64,000 bases of DNA from Petrosia ficiformis. Lineage: Eukaryota; Porifera; Demospongiae; Haplosclerida; Petrosiidae. Shown in pieces: positions 45,812 to 57,157 of the stretch (the stretch's first letter is position 1; the number at the start of each line of letters is the position of its first letter). Below the pieces are notes generated by a model, which ran no database searches, was not told where the DNA came from, and saw nothing but the letters and a program-made list of their open reading frames with translations. The translations under genes were made by a program, and so were the position numbers. The stretch is taken from NCBI GenBank assembly GCA_947044365.1, contig OX345637.1, positions 11,745,076-11,809,075 on the forward strand, written 5' to 3'.

Positions 45812-46967
45812 TAACAAGAATAATAAAAAACATTTTCAATAAAAATGAAAGAAGATGTAGGGATGTCAAAACCCAAAAAGCAAGCAAACAAGGTTGGGAA
45901 GCTAACTTAGGACCCAAAATTAAACAAACCACTTCCATATAACCCTACATAAGTGCTTACACCTCTGTACAAAGAGCTGTAATTATGTAGGGTTATATGG
46001 AAGTGCTTTGTTTAATTTTGGGTCCTAAGTTAGCTTCCCAACCTTGTTTGCTTGCTTTTTGGGTTTTGACATCCCTACATCTTCTTTCATTTTTATTGAA
46101 AATGTTTTTTATTATTCTTGTTTTCATTGATTTTTTTCTAAACGATGTGAATGTTTTTTTAGATTGCAGAAATACTATATATCATTATGAAATCATGCAA
46201 TCAAAAATGCATTAAAATTTGTTCATCAATGAAGGTCAGTCTTTTGTTTATGTATTGATTATCATTCTCTTTCACTTACAGATGATGTATATTCTCTATT
46301 CACTTACATCACTGTCTGCAGTCCTACAAGAAGTAGTGTCAGTCACTGTGTCAACCATTCAGTATTCCAATGCTTATCATAGTATACAATATTATTATAC
46401 AATTGCTTTAATATTAATAATTATTATATTCATTATTAGTATTTGCTCACAAACTCACAAATGTTATTACAATGCCAAACACTTCCACCTTTTCAGCTTC
46501 CATGTTAAGAGTATACAAATGCGCATGCGTAATTAAATTCCACTTAGGAAAATGGCGTCCAATTCCAGATCAAATCTTTGTAGTCGTTGAGACTGTCTTC
46601 TTTCATAGTATCTGAAGATATCATCTCAATACTTTACGACCAGAATTTTACTATAAATGCGACGGGAATGGTGCTAGAATCATCGTGATAGGTCAACAAA
46701 CAAAAAAATGATTTGTCTGGAAAATAATATGATGAAGATTTTGCCAGTTTTGCCACTCGCCGGTTCTCTACCTTAACAATAATCTTCGGCCATCTAGAAG
46801 GTATTGGTAGTCATAAAAACACTAGATATAAACAGGCATGTGTGTATAGAAACTTATGTGTATATATTACCAGAGATTTCAGCTCATCACTTGCAATTGA
46901 AATGCATGGGCGGCCATTTTCTTTCCGTGCCATCCCTACATAGAGAGTACTACCGTACTCTCTGATT
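45812..46967 (-). mobile_element. Foldback element, copy B
   Basis: Inverse-oriented copy of the element at 17331-18316: hairpin arms of about 135 bp at 45812-45950 and 45985-46122, then a unique part with AAATGCGCATGCGTAATT (NRF-1-like) and ATGGCGGCCATTTT-like YY1 motif, ending in AGAGTACTACCGTACTCTCT. The paralogous site after A1 lacks it, so it inserted after the unit duplication. A clear target duplication is not seen here. Confidence 0.8.
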
Positions 46968-46984
46968 ATGTCTTGCTGTCAACA

Positions 46985-47400
46985 ATAATTCACTAACTGA
47001 GATCATCCTGATTTCAACAAGATCCTGAAAGTTCAGATACTACTTCTAAACCAGACTTAACCAGTTAACAGACTTTTCAAACCACTGTCTTAATTTAATC
47101 TTGATACTACAAAATATTGGAGGACCAGCTAGCACAGCTGCAGGCTGAGCTGCTGAGCAACTTGAAATTAAAGGGAATGGACCAAAGGAGTTTGTAACGA
47201 AATGGGAATTGATTGTATGATCGATCATAAAGAAACCACAACAAGCTTAACAGATAAAAGTCAACCAACAGAATCCACCTTCTCATAATTATAATTATGG
47301 TTCACTGCATAAATACCTCCTTTCACTTGCCACCCTGATGTGCCAACTTCGTCCTTTGTGATTTAGCAGATAATAAGTTTCATTTAATGTATGATCAATA
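46985..47400 (+). pseudogene. Decayed copy of the 30992 gene, unit B
   Basis: Matches the unit-A relic (GGAGGACCAGCTAGCACAGC; GTCAACCAACAGAATCCACC) with extra small insertions and no long frame. Confidence 0.75.
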
Positions 47401-47587
47401 ACATAGGTTCAAGGTTATTATCATTATACTGATTAGTAGTCACATTAATGTATATAACTACTATACATTAAATTTTGTAACCAATGTCATCAAACTATGA
47501 AGTGTTAATAATTTTTGAAAATTACATAGCAAAATTTGTTTATTCAGAATGTGGAAATAATAATTATAATACAATACAAACATAAAT

Positions 47588-49125
47588 TTATGTATTGACA
47601 ATATAAAATGAAATTAAAATAGCCACAACTAGTAAAATAACAACTAAGATGATTAGAACTGTCAAATGATTTTTCTTTCTCCTTAATTTATCTTTTTCAT
47701 TTTTTAGTTCTTGTTCTTTTGTTTTCAGTTCATCTTTCTTTTGGTCTAGTTGACTTCTAAGCAGGTTAAGTTTTTTCTTCTGGATTCCCAGATTAGTATA
47801 TCGTTGATCCAATTCTTTCTCTTGTTTCTCCCAATGCATTTTACGCTTTTGATTTTTGTCATCATGTTTCTCTTCCCTCTGGTCTTGTTGTTTTTGACGT
47901 TCCTCTAGCTGCTCCTCTTTCCTAACCAATAGCGTTTCACGTCTTCGCACATCTTTCTCTCTCTCATCCTGATCTCTTCTTTCCTTCAACACTTGCTTCT
48001 TTAGTTCGCGGTTCTCTCGTTTAAGCATGGATACAAATGCTTTTTCACTTCTATCTTTCTTTGTTTCAAATCTTTCTTTTTCTGCTGCAAGTGTTTGGTT
48101 TTCGTCTTTCAAATGCTGAATATATTCAGAGCAGGACGAGTGAGCACTACTGATTGGTTGGCTGTTAGCTGATTTATTTTGTGATTCTGTTTGAATAGTT
48201 GCTTGTTTTGGAGTAACAACTTCTAATTCCATACCTTGTTCTAACCTCTCTTCCTGAAATGGACCATGTGAAATTGCTGGAGGTGGCTGAAACGTTGTAG
48301 AGGAATCAGTGACGGGTATACTGTTATAATGAGAAGATGTGGTGGTAACTGGATGTCCAGAATATTCAGACTGTAGTTGACTAAAAGTTAATGATGAGGG
48401 CTGGTGTTTGGTTTGTCCAGGTACAAGTAAATTGGGAGGGCTACTTAAATTTATGGTGGATTTACAATGAGACAAACAATTTTTCTGAAGATCTTGTTCT
48501 TCTTCTCCAGGCACATAAATATCTTCAGTTTTAAAGGAATCAGTTGAAACTGTCTCTTCGACGGAGTCTAAAAATACCTGATCCCTTTTGAGGTTGTCAA
48601 TGTCAGAAGTAAAAGGCTGAGTAGAATCTGTCTCATGATGATTATGATGACTTTCCATGGATGTACCATGTGAATGGGTTTCAGAATATGATTTTCTGTT
48701 AATGTTTGGTCGAATGGCAACAACATTTACTGGAGTAGAATGTGATTTCTTGTACATTTTCTGTCTACGAAGGAAAGTTATATCTGTAAGTTGTTTTTCA
48801 ACTTCTTCACTCCAGTCTTTCTCCAACTTCTTCGCTGCCTTTGCAGGAGCTCCTCTCATGTCACAGAGAGTATCCAGAAACTTAAAGCATTGCTCTTCCA
48901 AATCGTACACACTGTCTGAAATCCCCAACCAGACTGAAATTCCTGCATTATCTGATCAAATCCCCCACTTTCTTTTACAGAGTGGGAAATTAATCCCTTA
49001 GCTAACATTCTGCTTGATAAATCCGGTAATGAGTTTGTTAAAGTTCTTGAGAGTTTATCTTGACATGACTCTAATACCATAGTCAATATCCTGACTACCT
49101 TCTCACACACCTCCTTCTGCTCCAT
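47588..49125 (-). pseudogene. B2: twin of A2 with a one-base frameshift
   Basis: Starts MEQKEVCEKVVRILTMVLES. One A/T is missing near 48920 (TCTGAAATCCCC on the plus strand versus TCTGAAAATCCCC in A2), so the frame breaks after FQSGWGF; the correct frame resumes and is open for about 440 codons to the coiled coil and anchor LTVLIILVVILLVVAILISF. At the codon that is TAA in A2, B2 has TTA (Leu). Thus the twins carry different single lesions. Homopolymer error cannot be excluded. Confidence 0.8.
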
Positions 49126-49192
49126 GATTTACAGATTAATTAATTAATAATTATTGTATACAGCAAAGGGCGTGTCTAACTGTCTATGACCA

Positions 49193-50713
49193 ATGAACCC
49201 TGGAAGTCTCCACAACGTAATCAAGAAACGAAGCGATTCTCTAAACTTACTTTTCAAAGATGCTCTTGTGGATTATGCTAACAAACTTTGGAAGTACGAA
49301 ATTATTACAGATGCTGCATATGAAAACGTTTTAGACCCAGCTAAAGGTGGAAAGGAGGATAGAGCAAGCAGTCTTTGCAAAGCATTGTATAATACAGTGA
49401 AAGCAGCAGAATTTCTAAAACAGAAAATACACATGACACATTTTTTAGACACTCTAGAAGATTTAGGTGGAACTGAAACAGCAGAAAAGATTAGGAAAGA
49501 TCTTACTGACTTGGGTATTCACATACTTCCCAGATACTCTGTTCCAGTATCTGATCATAAGAGCTTTCATTCAGAACCTGCTAATCCTGCTGTCATGGGT
49601 TACAACCAAGGTATTGGTTATGAAGTCCCTTTTGTGAATGAAAGTCAAATTGGGAGGTCATCACAATCTACAATGCCTGTTAATTGTGGTCTTCCGACGA
49701 CACCACTGAATTTAGTCCTTCCTATTTCCCAACATCCCCTGAAGAACAATTCGGCTCCTAATCTACTCCAACATGAAATTTTAACCGGTAAGACCAATGC
49801 ACCTCAAAGACAGGTTCATCCATCACCACAAGATTCCAGAGCAATGCAAATTCCATCTGAATCATTTCAAAAATTCCCGATCAGAGAGTCAACTGATGAT
49901 TCAAATGGAAAAGCTGTTGAGGCATTCCAAGGATCTGGTAATCAAGTTATTGATGTAAGTGTAGAAGAGCATCGAAAAGTAATAAGGAAAATAAGTAGTA
50001 TTTCATCATTAGAAACTGACTTTGTATGTAATCAATATATATATTTTCGTGATAAATGTCAACAGTACCAAGAAGAGGTGATTTCTATATTGAAAACAGT
50101 AGCTGAACAACAAAAACTTGATGAAGAAAAACAGCGAGCACAATATGTTCAGCAATTTGAAGCTGAGAAACGTCAAGAAATGAGAGATAGTAAGTTAAAG
50201 AAACAAGAAAAAATATTGCGAGAAGAAGAGAAAAGACTAAAAGAACAAGAACAACAGCAACATAGAAGACAAAAGGAAAAAGAGGATGCTTTATCAGAAA
50301 GGGAGAAACAACTGCAAGTCAATCAAAATCAACAACAGCAAGAAAGTATAACACTAACTAAAAAGAAAGTAGCTTTACAAGATCAAGAAAGAAAACAAGA
50401 GCAAGAGACTAAGAGACTAACTAAAACGGAAGAAGCTTTAGCGGAAAGAGAAAGAATACTAGAAGAAAGAGTGAAGCAACAGGAAAAAGACACTAAGGTG
50501 ATTTTAGCAGAACTAAAGAAACGAATGGACCAGATGATCACAATACAGCAGGAAAGAGACAAAAGACAAGAAGACAGAGACAAAAGACTTGCCAGTCAAC
50601 TAAAGGAAAAACAATTAGAAGGAAAAACATATATATATAGTTGGTTAATACATCTTTCATTGCTGATAGTGATACTAGGGTTATTAATTTATATATGTTT
50701 TAATGTACAGTAA
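49193..50713 (+). CDS. B3: D1-type death-fold / coiled-coil / tail-anchored protein
   Basis: An intact 506-codon single-exon gene from MNPGSLHNVIKKRS, near-identical to A3 through domain D1 (~1-105) and the linker. About 70 coiled-coil residues between QERDKRQE and the equivalent A3 position are deleted in frame. The C-terminal anchor is LSLLIVILGLLIYICF. The start is fixed by homology; an upstream ATG at 49182 is out of frame. Divergent from B2 with 67 bp between starts. Confidence 0.85.
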   Translation: MNPGSLHNVIKKRSDSLNLLFKDALVDYANKLWKYEIITDAAYENVLDPAKGGKEDRASSLCKALYNTVKAAEFLKQKIHMTHFLDTLEDLGGTETAEKIRKDLTDLGIHILPRYSVPVSDHKSFHSEPANPAVMGYNQGIGYEVPFVNESQIGRSSQSTMPVNCGLPTTPLNLVLPISQHPLKNNSAPNLLQHEILTGKTNAPQRQVHPSPQDSRAMQIPSESFQKFPIRESTDDSNGKAVEAFQGSGNQVIDVSVEEHRKVIRKISSISSLETDFVCNQYIYFRDKCQQYQEEVISILKTVAEQQKLDEEKQRAQYVQQFEAEKRQEMRDSKLKKQEKILREEEKRLKEQEQQQHRRQKEKEDALSEREKQLQVNQNQQQQESITLTKKKVALQDQERKQEQETKRLTKTEEALAERERILEERVKQQEKDTKVILAELKKRMDQMITIQQERDKRQEDRDKRLASQLKEKQLEGKTYIYSWLIHLSLLIVILGLLIYICFNVQ

Positions 50714-50905
50714 CTAGCTATATAGTTGGTTATTTTTAATTCATTATTCAGCAGATACTGCAGATAATGTTACTAGCATTATTTATGTTTTATGTTTTAA
50801 TAATTATGTATAATATTATCTGAGTATTTTACATGATCAGTAAAATAAATGATGATAAATATTGTTTTTAATGTAGATGTATATATTATAGTAAATATGA
50901 TTTTA

Positions 50906-50942
50906 AACAGGAGCTTACGAGCACCACTCATAAGCTCCTGTT
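50906..50942 (+). terminator. Stem-loop downstream of B3
   Basis: Same perfect stem and loop as after A3 (AACAGGAGCTTA / TAAGCTCCTGTT). Unit homology breaks here. Confidence 0.5.
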
Positions 50943-50984
50943 TTAAGTAACATTTATTTTTTCTGGTCTACTTATATGATAACT

Positions 50985-51500
50985 GGATGACTGAAATCTT
51001 CAGGCTGTAGTTGATTATATAGATTAATGATAAGGACTGGTGTTTGTCTTTCCCAAGGTACAAGTAAGTTGTAACTTGTAAGGGTTATTTAATTAAATAA
51101 AAATGAGATCAACAATTTGTCTGAAGATCTTGTTCTTATTCTCCTGGCACATAAAGATCTTCAGCCAGTTATAAATGAAGATTTGGAATCAGTTGGAACT
51201 GTATATTCTACAGAGTCTAAAAATATCTGATCCCTTCTAAGATTTTCAAAATTTCAGTAGTAAAAGGTAAAGAATACTGACTATAGAATATGCATTGCGA
51301 TGACTTTCCATGAATGTACAATGTGAAAGGGTTTCAGAATGTGATTTTCTGTATATAATTTCTGTCTGCAAAGGAAAGTTATGTCTGTTCACTTCTTTAG
51401 TGCAGTCTTTCTGTAACTTCTTTAATGCTTGCATTATTTTGAATTTAAAATTAGCAGGTATATATGGGTGGGATGTACGTGTTGAGACTTGAATAGTAAT
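50985..51500 (-). pseudogene. Strongly decayed A2-type relic
   Basis: Short matches to A2 in order on the minus strand: TYRKSH-type KSHSETLSHCTFMESH, KKLQKDCTKEVN, and a linker/GEEEQ-like segment near 51120-51180. The coiled coil and anchor are gone. Confidence 0.6.
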
Positions 51501-51689
51501 AGCTAGCATGAGAATAGTAATCAATTATATATATGTAGTTACATGTATAACACAACGCTTATACTACTATCCCTATTCTCACTACTATCACTACTGTCAC
51601 ATAAGTCACTACTGTCTGTAACAATAGTCACTACTGTCCATACTGTAATGTGTCACTACTGTAACATTAGTCACTACTGTAGGAACCCT

Positions 51690-51795
51690 AACTACGTGAG
51701 ACCCTACGATTCAATTGTTCGTATGACAATGAAGAATCTATTAGAGAATCCGCACATTTTGAAACAAATGGCACACTACTGTCAGATGTGGAGGT
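51690..51795 (+). other. Orphan exon-like segment
   Basis: ACTACTGTAG|GAACCC and GATGTGGAG|GTATGAG are plausible splice sites around an open stretch reading NPNYVRPYDSIVRM then ENPHILKQMAHYC. The composition is unlike the surrounding repeats. No family is recognised and no partner exon was found; it may be a stray exon copy. Confidence 0.3.
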
Positions 51796-51839
51796 ATGAG
51801 AGGGCAAGTCAATGTGAATTGATATAGTTGTCCTCTACA

Positions 51840-52700
51840 ATGTCTTGTTTAGGAGAGGGGTTTAGTATCAATGGTGGTTTAACAAAATAGTCCATCTGCA
51901 AGACTATGTTGGTGTAGTTTTGCAGGGAGATTAGTGGAGTACTACTTTCCCTTCAGAGATGTTGGTTAATTACCGGTTCTTGTGCAGTGTGCCTAAGAGC
52001 TATAGTCCATCATATTGGTTGGGATTGGTTTGAAGTGTTGGAAGTTTTGCTGGGAGATTTGTGCTTACACTGTTATGTGTGTGTGAGTACTATACTTTCC
52101 CTTCAGCTGTCTGGTACTTGTATGCCTATAGGAATCCAGGAATTGGATGTTTTGCAGGGAAATTAGTGTTTACACTGTTGTGTGTGAGTGCTATTTTTCT
52201 TTCAGAGATGTTGGCTGCCTGGCACTTTGTGTGACTAGGAGCTATACACTCCTAGTGTGCTGTGTCAAGTAGTTGGGATTGATTTAAAAGTGTTGGACAT
52301 TTGTGTTTACACAGTTGTGTGTGATTATTATTTTCCCTTGGATGCCTTGTGTGCTTATGATTGTTTTTGAAGTGTTAAAAGTTGTTGTGGGAGATTAGTT
52401 TTATACTATTGTGTGTGAGTACTATTTTCCATTCAGGGATGTTGGCTGCCTATAGTACTATGTGTGCATATTGATTGGTTTGAAGAGTTGGAGATTTGTC
52501 CATTGTGTGTCTAGGAGTTTGTAAGCGAAGATGTGTTTTATTTCTTCTATATGGCTGCTATCTGTGACATATGAAAGTGAATGCACCATGCATGGTATCT
52601 GATGAGGTACATCCAATTGGAATGTTACCATTGATTGACTGCTCTTTGCTAATTTAATTAATAATAGCTCAATGGGAGAACACAACAATGACAATAGAAA
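51840..52700. repeat. Diverged tandem repeat upstream of C1
   Basis: GT-rich, with recurring phrases such as GGGAGATTAGTG, CACTGTTGTGTGTGAGTACT and TTTCCCTTCAGAGATGTTGG at intervals of about 120-170 bp. No gene is seen. Confidence 0.6.
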
Positions 52701-52730
52701 GGTGTGGCTATGCCAGAATAAAATGGCAAG

Positions 52731-55034
52731 ATGAACCGAGGATGTCTTCATGGCATAATCAAGAAACGAAGCGACTCTCTTAACTTACTTTTCAAAGATG
52801 CTCTTGTGGATTATGCTAACAAGCTTTGGAAGTATGACATTATTACTGATGCTGTGAGAGAAAACGTTTTAGACCCAAGTAAAGGTGGAAAAGAAGAAAG
52901 AGCTAGTAGTCTTTTCACAGCTTTGTACAATGCAGTCAAAGTAGCAGACCTTGCTAACCAGACTGTACGTATGATACATCTAGTAGAAAGTTTAGAAGAT
53001 GTAAGTGGAGCTCAAATAGGGGCAGTGTTGAGAAAAGATCTTGCTGACTTGGATATTGACATTCCACTGAGAATGAAACGCCCTGTTCTTGTATCTGATC
53101 ATAATGGGTATCATTCTGAACCTGCTTGTGTGAATGAAAGTCAAATGGGTATGTTAGAGAAGCTAGATGATAGAGAATTGTGTCAGAGAGTAAGGAGAAT
53201 ATTGGATAGGGTATTGAAGATTTATTATCATAGACTCTTAATAGGTGATTCGACATTAGGTGATTTTGCAAGCAAAATGTTCGAAAAGGAATTGATTTCC
53301 AAGCCTGTGAAATCAGGTAGTTTTGATGAAATTATGGCAGACTTTCAAGCTTGTTGGGAATTTGCAAATTTAAAGAAATTAGAAGAACAGTGTCTTGGTT
53401 TCTTAGATATTCTCAAAGACTTAGGGGGCCCTTCTAGAATGGCGGCGGATGTTTTAGAGAGAGATTGGAACGAAAACGTGGAAAAAGAAATCAAGGAGAC
53501 GTTTTTACGGAGGAAAAGGTTTCAGAAGTCCCAGTCAACTCCTGAAAGTCATTCTAAGAAGCCCGTAATCAAACGGAACGTTTATTCTGAAACTGATCTT
53601 CCTCACTTATCCATAGATAATCAGCAAATCGATAATGGGAGCCAGCATGTACGTGACGCAAATGGTAGCATTCATGGTAGAAAAAGCTTAGAGTCTGTGC
53701 CAGAAGAGACAGATCCTAAATATACTGACAACTACTACTGTCAGACTGGAGAAGAAGAGCAAGATCTAGAGAGTGATGGATCCCCACATTTTACTACATC
53801 TGCAAGACCCATGAATAATGATCCCAACAATGCATTAGTACCTGGAAGGGACCAAAAACAATCCTTGACATTGTCCTTTAGTCAAATAAATCATGAAGAT
53901 TCTGGCGTTCCGCATACCTCACAGACAATCAGTCCAAGCAGTCTTTTTACTTTGCAATCATCTACAGCTCCTGAATCTCATACTCCATATCAGGAAGAAA
54001 GTTTCGACCAAACTCGGGATTTGTCTGGTACTGGCAAGACATTTGTTGCTCCTACACAAGATATTCACATTCGACAATCTCAATCGGGAACGAGTGACAC
54101 AGCATACCTACAAAGCCAACCATTTAGCAGTACTCATTCATCAGACTTGTTCATTCAATCTTTGAAGGAAGATAAGGGAAAGCTTGAGGTAGAAAAGACT
54201 GAAGTAAATTTAATATTGAGAAATAAATATGAGCAGGACATCTCAGATCTAAAAGAGGAGAAAATTAAACTGGATACATTGTTGAAGAAAAACTATGAAC
54301 AAAATAATTTGGAGCTGAAGGAAAAAGTAAAAGAACTTGAACAAAAACGAGAATCTGAAAGAAAACAATTTGAATTCGACAGAAGGAATCTGGAAAAAAG
54401 TAAAGAAGAGCAAGAGAAAAAGCTCAAAGAGCAGCAAGAAAAACAAGATCTGAGGGAGGAGAGTTTGAAAGAAAAGGATGATGATCTTCATTCTCAAATA
54501 CTACAACTAAGAGTTGATCAAAAAGAGTTCAATGCTCAGAAAGCCGAGTTTTCAAAACAGAAAAAAATTTTTGAGGATAGAGAAGAAAAACTGAGCAGAA
54601 TTGAGCAAAAAAATGCAAAGGATAGAGAAGAAAAACTAAAAGAAATTGAGCAAAGGGAAAAAGAGATTTCTTTACGAGAGCAACAATTACAAGCAGATAA
54701 AAGAAACTTTCAAAAACAGAAAAAGGAAGAAAACAGAAAACTTGTACAACAAAAAATACATTTGGAGGAAGAAAACAGAATACTTGTACAACAGAAAACT
54801 AAAATAGCAGAAGAACAAAAAAAAATAAAAAAAGAGAAGAAGGATCATACCAAACAAAGAGATGGGCTGCAAAATAATATTAAAACCCAACAAAATAGAT
54901 TAAATCAACAAAATAAGGAATCGCAAAAACGAGAAAGAAACAGCAAAATAATGTTTGTTATAGCATTTCTCTTACTATTATTTTGTCTCCTTTACACTAT
55001 TATTAAAACCCAATTTTTTGCTGTTAGTAAGTGA
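52731..55034 (+). CDS. C1: two death-fold domains, coiled coil and tail anchor (mosaic)
   Basis: The largest intact member, 767 codons in one exon from MNRGCLHGIIKKRSDSLNLL. The first ~45 residues match A3/B3 (LLFKDALVDYANKLWKYDII), while the rest of D1, D2 (~135-240, FASKMFEKELISKPVK) and the linker follow A1/B1, so it looks recombinant. The coiled coil (~470-735) is longer than in A1, with repeated QKTKIAEEQKKIKK-type and EENRILVQQK units. The terminal hydrophobic stretch MFVIAFLLLLFCLLYTII (~742-759) is the anchor. Function is inferred as for A1. Confidence 0.85.
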   Translation: MNRGCLHGIIKKRSDSLNLLFKDALVDYANKLWKYDIITDAVRENVLDPSKGGKEERASSLFTALYNAVKVADLANQTVRMIHLVESLEDVSGAQIGAVLRKDLADLDIDIPLRMKRPVLVSDHNGYHSEPACVNESQMGMLEKLDDRELCQRVRRILDRVLKIYYHRLLIGDSTLGDFASKMFEKELISKPVKSGSFDEIMADFQACWEFANLKKLEEQCLGFLDILKDLGGPSRMAADVLERDWNENVEKEIKETFLRRKRFQKSQSTPESHSKKPVIKRNVYSETDLPHLSIDNQQIDNGSQHVRDANGSIHGRKSLESVPEETDPKYTDNYYCQTGEEEQDLESDGSPHFTTSARPMNNDPNNALVPGRDQKQSLTLSFSQINHEDSGVPHTSQTISPSSLFTLQSSTAPESHTPYQEESFDQTRDLSGTGKTFVAPTQDIHIRQSQSGTSDTAYLQSQPFSSTHSSDLFIQSLKEDKGKLEVEKTEVNLILRNKYEQDISDLKEEKIKLDTLLKKNYEQNNLELKEKVKELEQKRESERKQFEFDRRNLEKSKEEQEKKLKEQQEKQDLREESLKEKDDDLHSQILQLRVDQKEFNAQKAEFSKQKKIFEDREEKLSRIEQKNAKDREEKLKEIEQREKEISLREQQLQADKRNFQKQKKEENRKLVQQKIHLEEENRILVQQKTKIAEEQKKIKKEKKDHTKQRDGLQNNIKTQQNRLNQQNKESQKRERNSKIMFVIAFLLLLFCLLYTIIKTQFFAVSK

Positions 55035-55600
55035 AATTATTTGAATTGATATTTTATTTTCATATTTTTATAGCTAATTATGATTAGTTTAATGGATTTA
55101 TAAATATAATTTGTCTTGGCATATATCAGGGTTTAGTAATTATAGTACTGCTCCCAGATGGTGTCTATACAAAACAGTTTTCATACACCAGCTAAAGAGG
55201 TGGTGGCTGTCTAACTACAACACACATTTTTGCATGCAGAAGTGCATTCCCGCACCCTTTTAATTTAAGTAAATCTCAATATATATGCAGACGTACAATT
55301 ATTCATGGAAATTCATTTAAGTATGGTTGATCAAAAAAACTTATATAACTGTGTACATGCATGAATATAGTATTTTAGTTTGATTATACTAATAACATCA
55401 GAATCAATCTTAAAGTGTGCCCACAGTGACTATACATGTACAGTCCTGTCATCAAGAGTAACCCACCCATTTCTCCTGTCTTTATATCCATTGAGTGGGT
55501 TTGTTTTTGATGAAAACCAATTTCTATAGTTAAGTATATTCATTGTGAACAGGACTCCAACACAGAAAATCCAGTCCCATTGCCAGGCAGCTGAGACTTC

Positions 55601-55982
55601 ATGTATATAGTAGAAATGCATACCTCACAGACAATCAGTCCAAGCAGTCTTTCTACTTCGCAATTATCTACAGCTCCTGAATCTCATACTCCATATCAGG
55701 AAGAAAGTTTCAACCAAACCTGGTACTGGCAAGACATTTGTTGCTCCTACACAAGATACTCACATTCGACAATCTCAATCGGGAATGAGTGACACAGCAT
55801 ACCTACAAAGCCAACCATTTAGCAGTACTCATTCATCAGACTTGTTCATTCAGTCTTTGAAGGAAGATAAGGGAAAGCTTGAGGTAGAAAAGACTGAAGT
55901 AAATTTGATATTGAGAAATAAATATGAGCAGGAAATCTCAGACCTAAGAGAGGAGAAAATTAAACTGGATACATTGAGGTAG
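55601..55982 (+). pseudogene. Partial C1 copy (linker and coiled-coil start)
   Basis: Matches C1 from HTSQTISPSSL through DTAYLQSQPFSSTHSS to EEKIKLDTL, with a frameshift near 55720, then stops at 55982. No 5' or 3' parts are present, so it is a truncated duplication. Confidence 0.8.
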
Positions 55983-57149
55983 AAATGACATCTTCATTTT
56001 AGTCCATATATGCACTAAACCACAAAGTATAACTAAACTTTATTTCACCTATTGTTTTATTGGATATTAGATTATCCTAATAGTTAATGTTAGGTAATAT
56101 CAGACCATGTGCCAAGATAAGACTGTATACTTGAAAACCAGGTGAAAGACAAGAAATTAAAAGAAGGTGATTTGGGGTTTCTTTCTAGCTATAGAAATCT
56201 ATGATATATTTGGTGTTGCTGCTTTTTTTATTCACGACAAAGGTACACTCTCCAGAACGTTTCCATACTCTTAGAACAAACTGCATGGAAGTACAGTTGT
56301 TTGTGTAAGTCCACCAGGTATGTTAACTGGACAAGAAAGAGAAGTTTATTATTGTGGTATCATGATAGAATATATGAATCTCAGCATAGTGCTGCAACTG
56401 CTGAAATTGAATCAGAATTAATGTTAACGTCTTTCACCCATTCGTACAGTGGAGGATTTTCATTCCATTTGGATTAGGAATATATGTCCTTTGTGCTTTC
56501 TGCTGCAACCATCTATATGGTAATTAACATGGGTTATGCTAAACTTGACACACTTTTCATTCTGATCTAAATGTATCTACATTGCTTGATAAGGCATTTG
56601 GGCTTAGCATGCGATGAGTGTCATAGCGTTGAGCAGCATAATTATTGTAACTCGCGCTTGAGTTGAGAAATGATGCAACTCTAGACTGGCTGACATAATG
56701 AACCCCTTGTGAAAATAGTAGACTGTGCATGGTTTTCCTTCAAATTATAAAACTCATTCCAGTATCTCATTCTTTGTGTATGAAAGCTTGGTGTACGGAA
56801 TTGAGTAAAATAGAAGCAGTTTTTCAAAATATAAAGAATTGATAGCATCATCACTGGTTGTTTTGGTCTTAATGAAAATAAGAGTAATAATGATTACTTT
56901 AAACTGCTGAATTGACAGACTCAATTTCATTTTCTTCTGCATTGAAAAGTTTGTATTCAGCCAGTAATTATCAAGTTTACCTCACTTGCTGTGAGGGCTA
57001 AGATTCATGTATGATGGTTTGTTCATTTACATGACATGTTCACTTCATTGATGTCATTTACACTTCATTGATTTAATCTGAAGTGTAAATGACATGTTAG
57101 TTTATACCTCAATGTGCTTCTGAGAGATCAATTTCTGCTCTTAAAACAG
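55983..57149. other. Intergenic with old duplicated sequence
   Basis: The 56130-56350 stretch resembles 37440-37670. An inverted repeat with GTCATTTACACTTCA lies near 57040-57100. No credible gene is seen. Confidence 0.55.
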
Positions 57150-57157
57150 CTATATAT

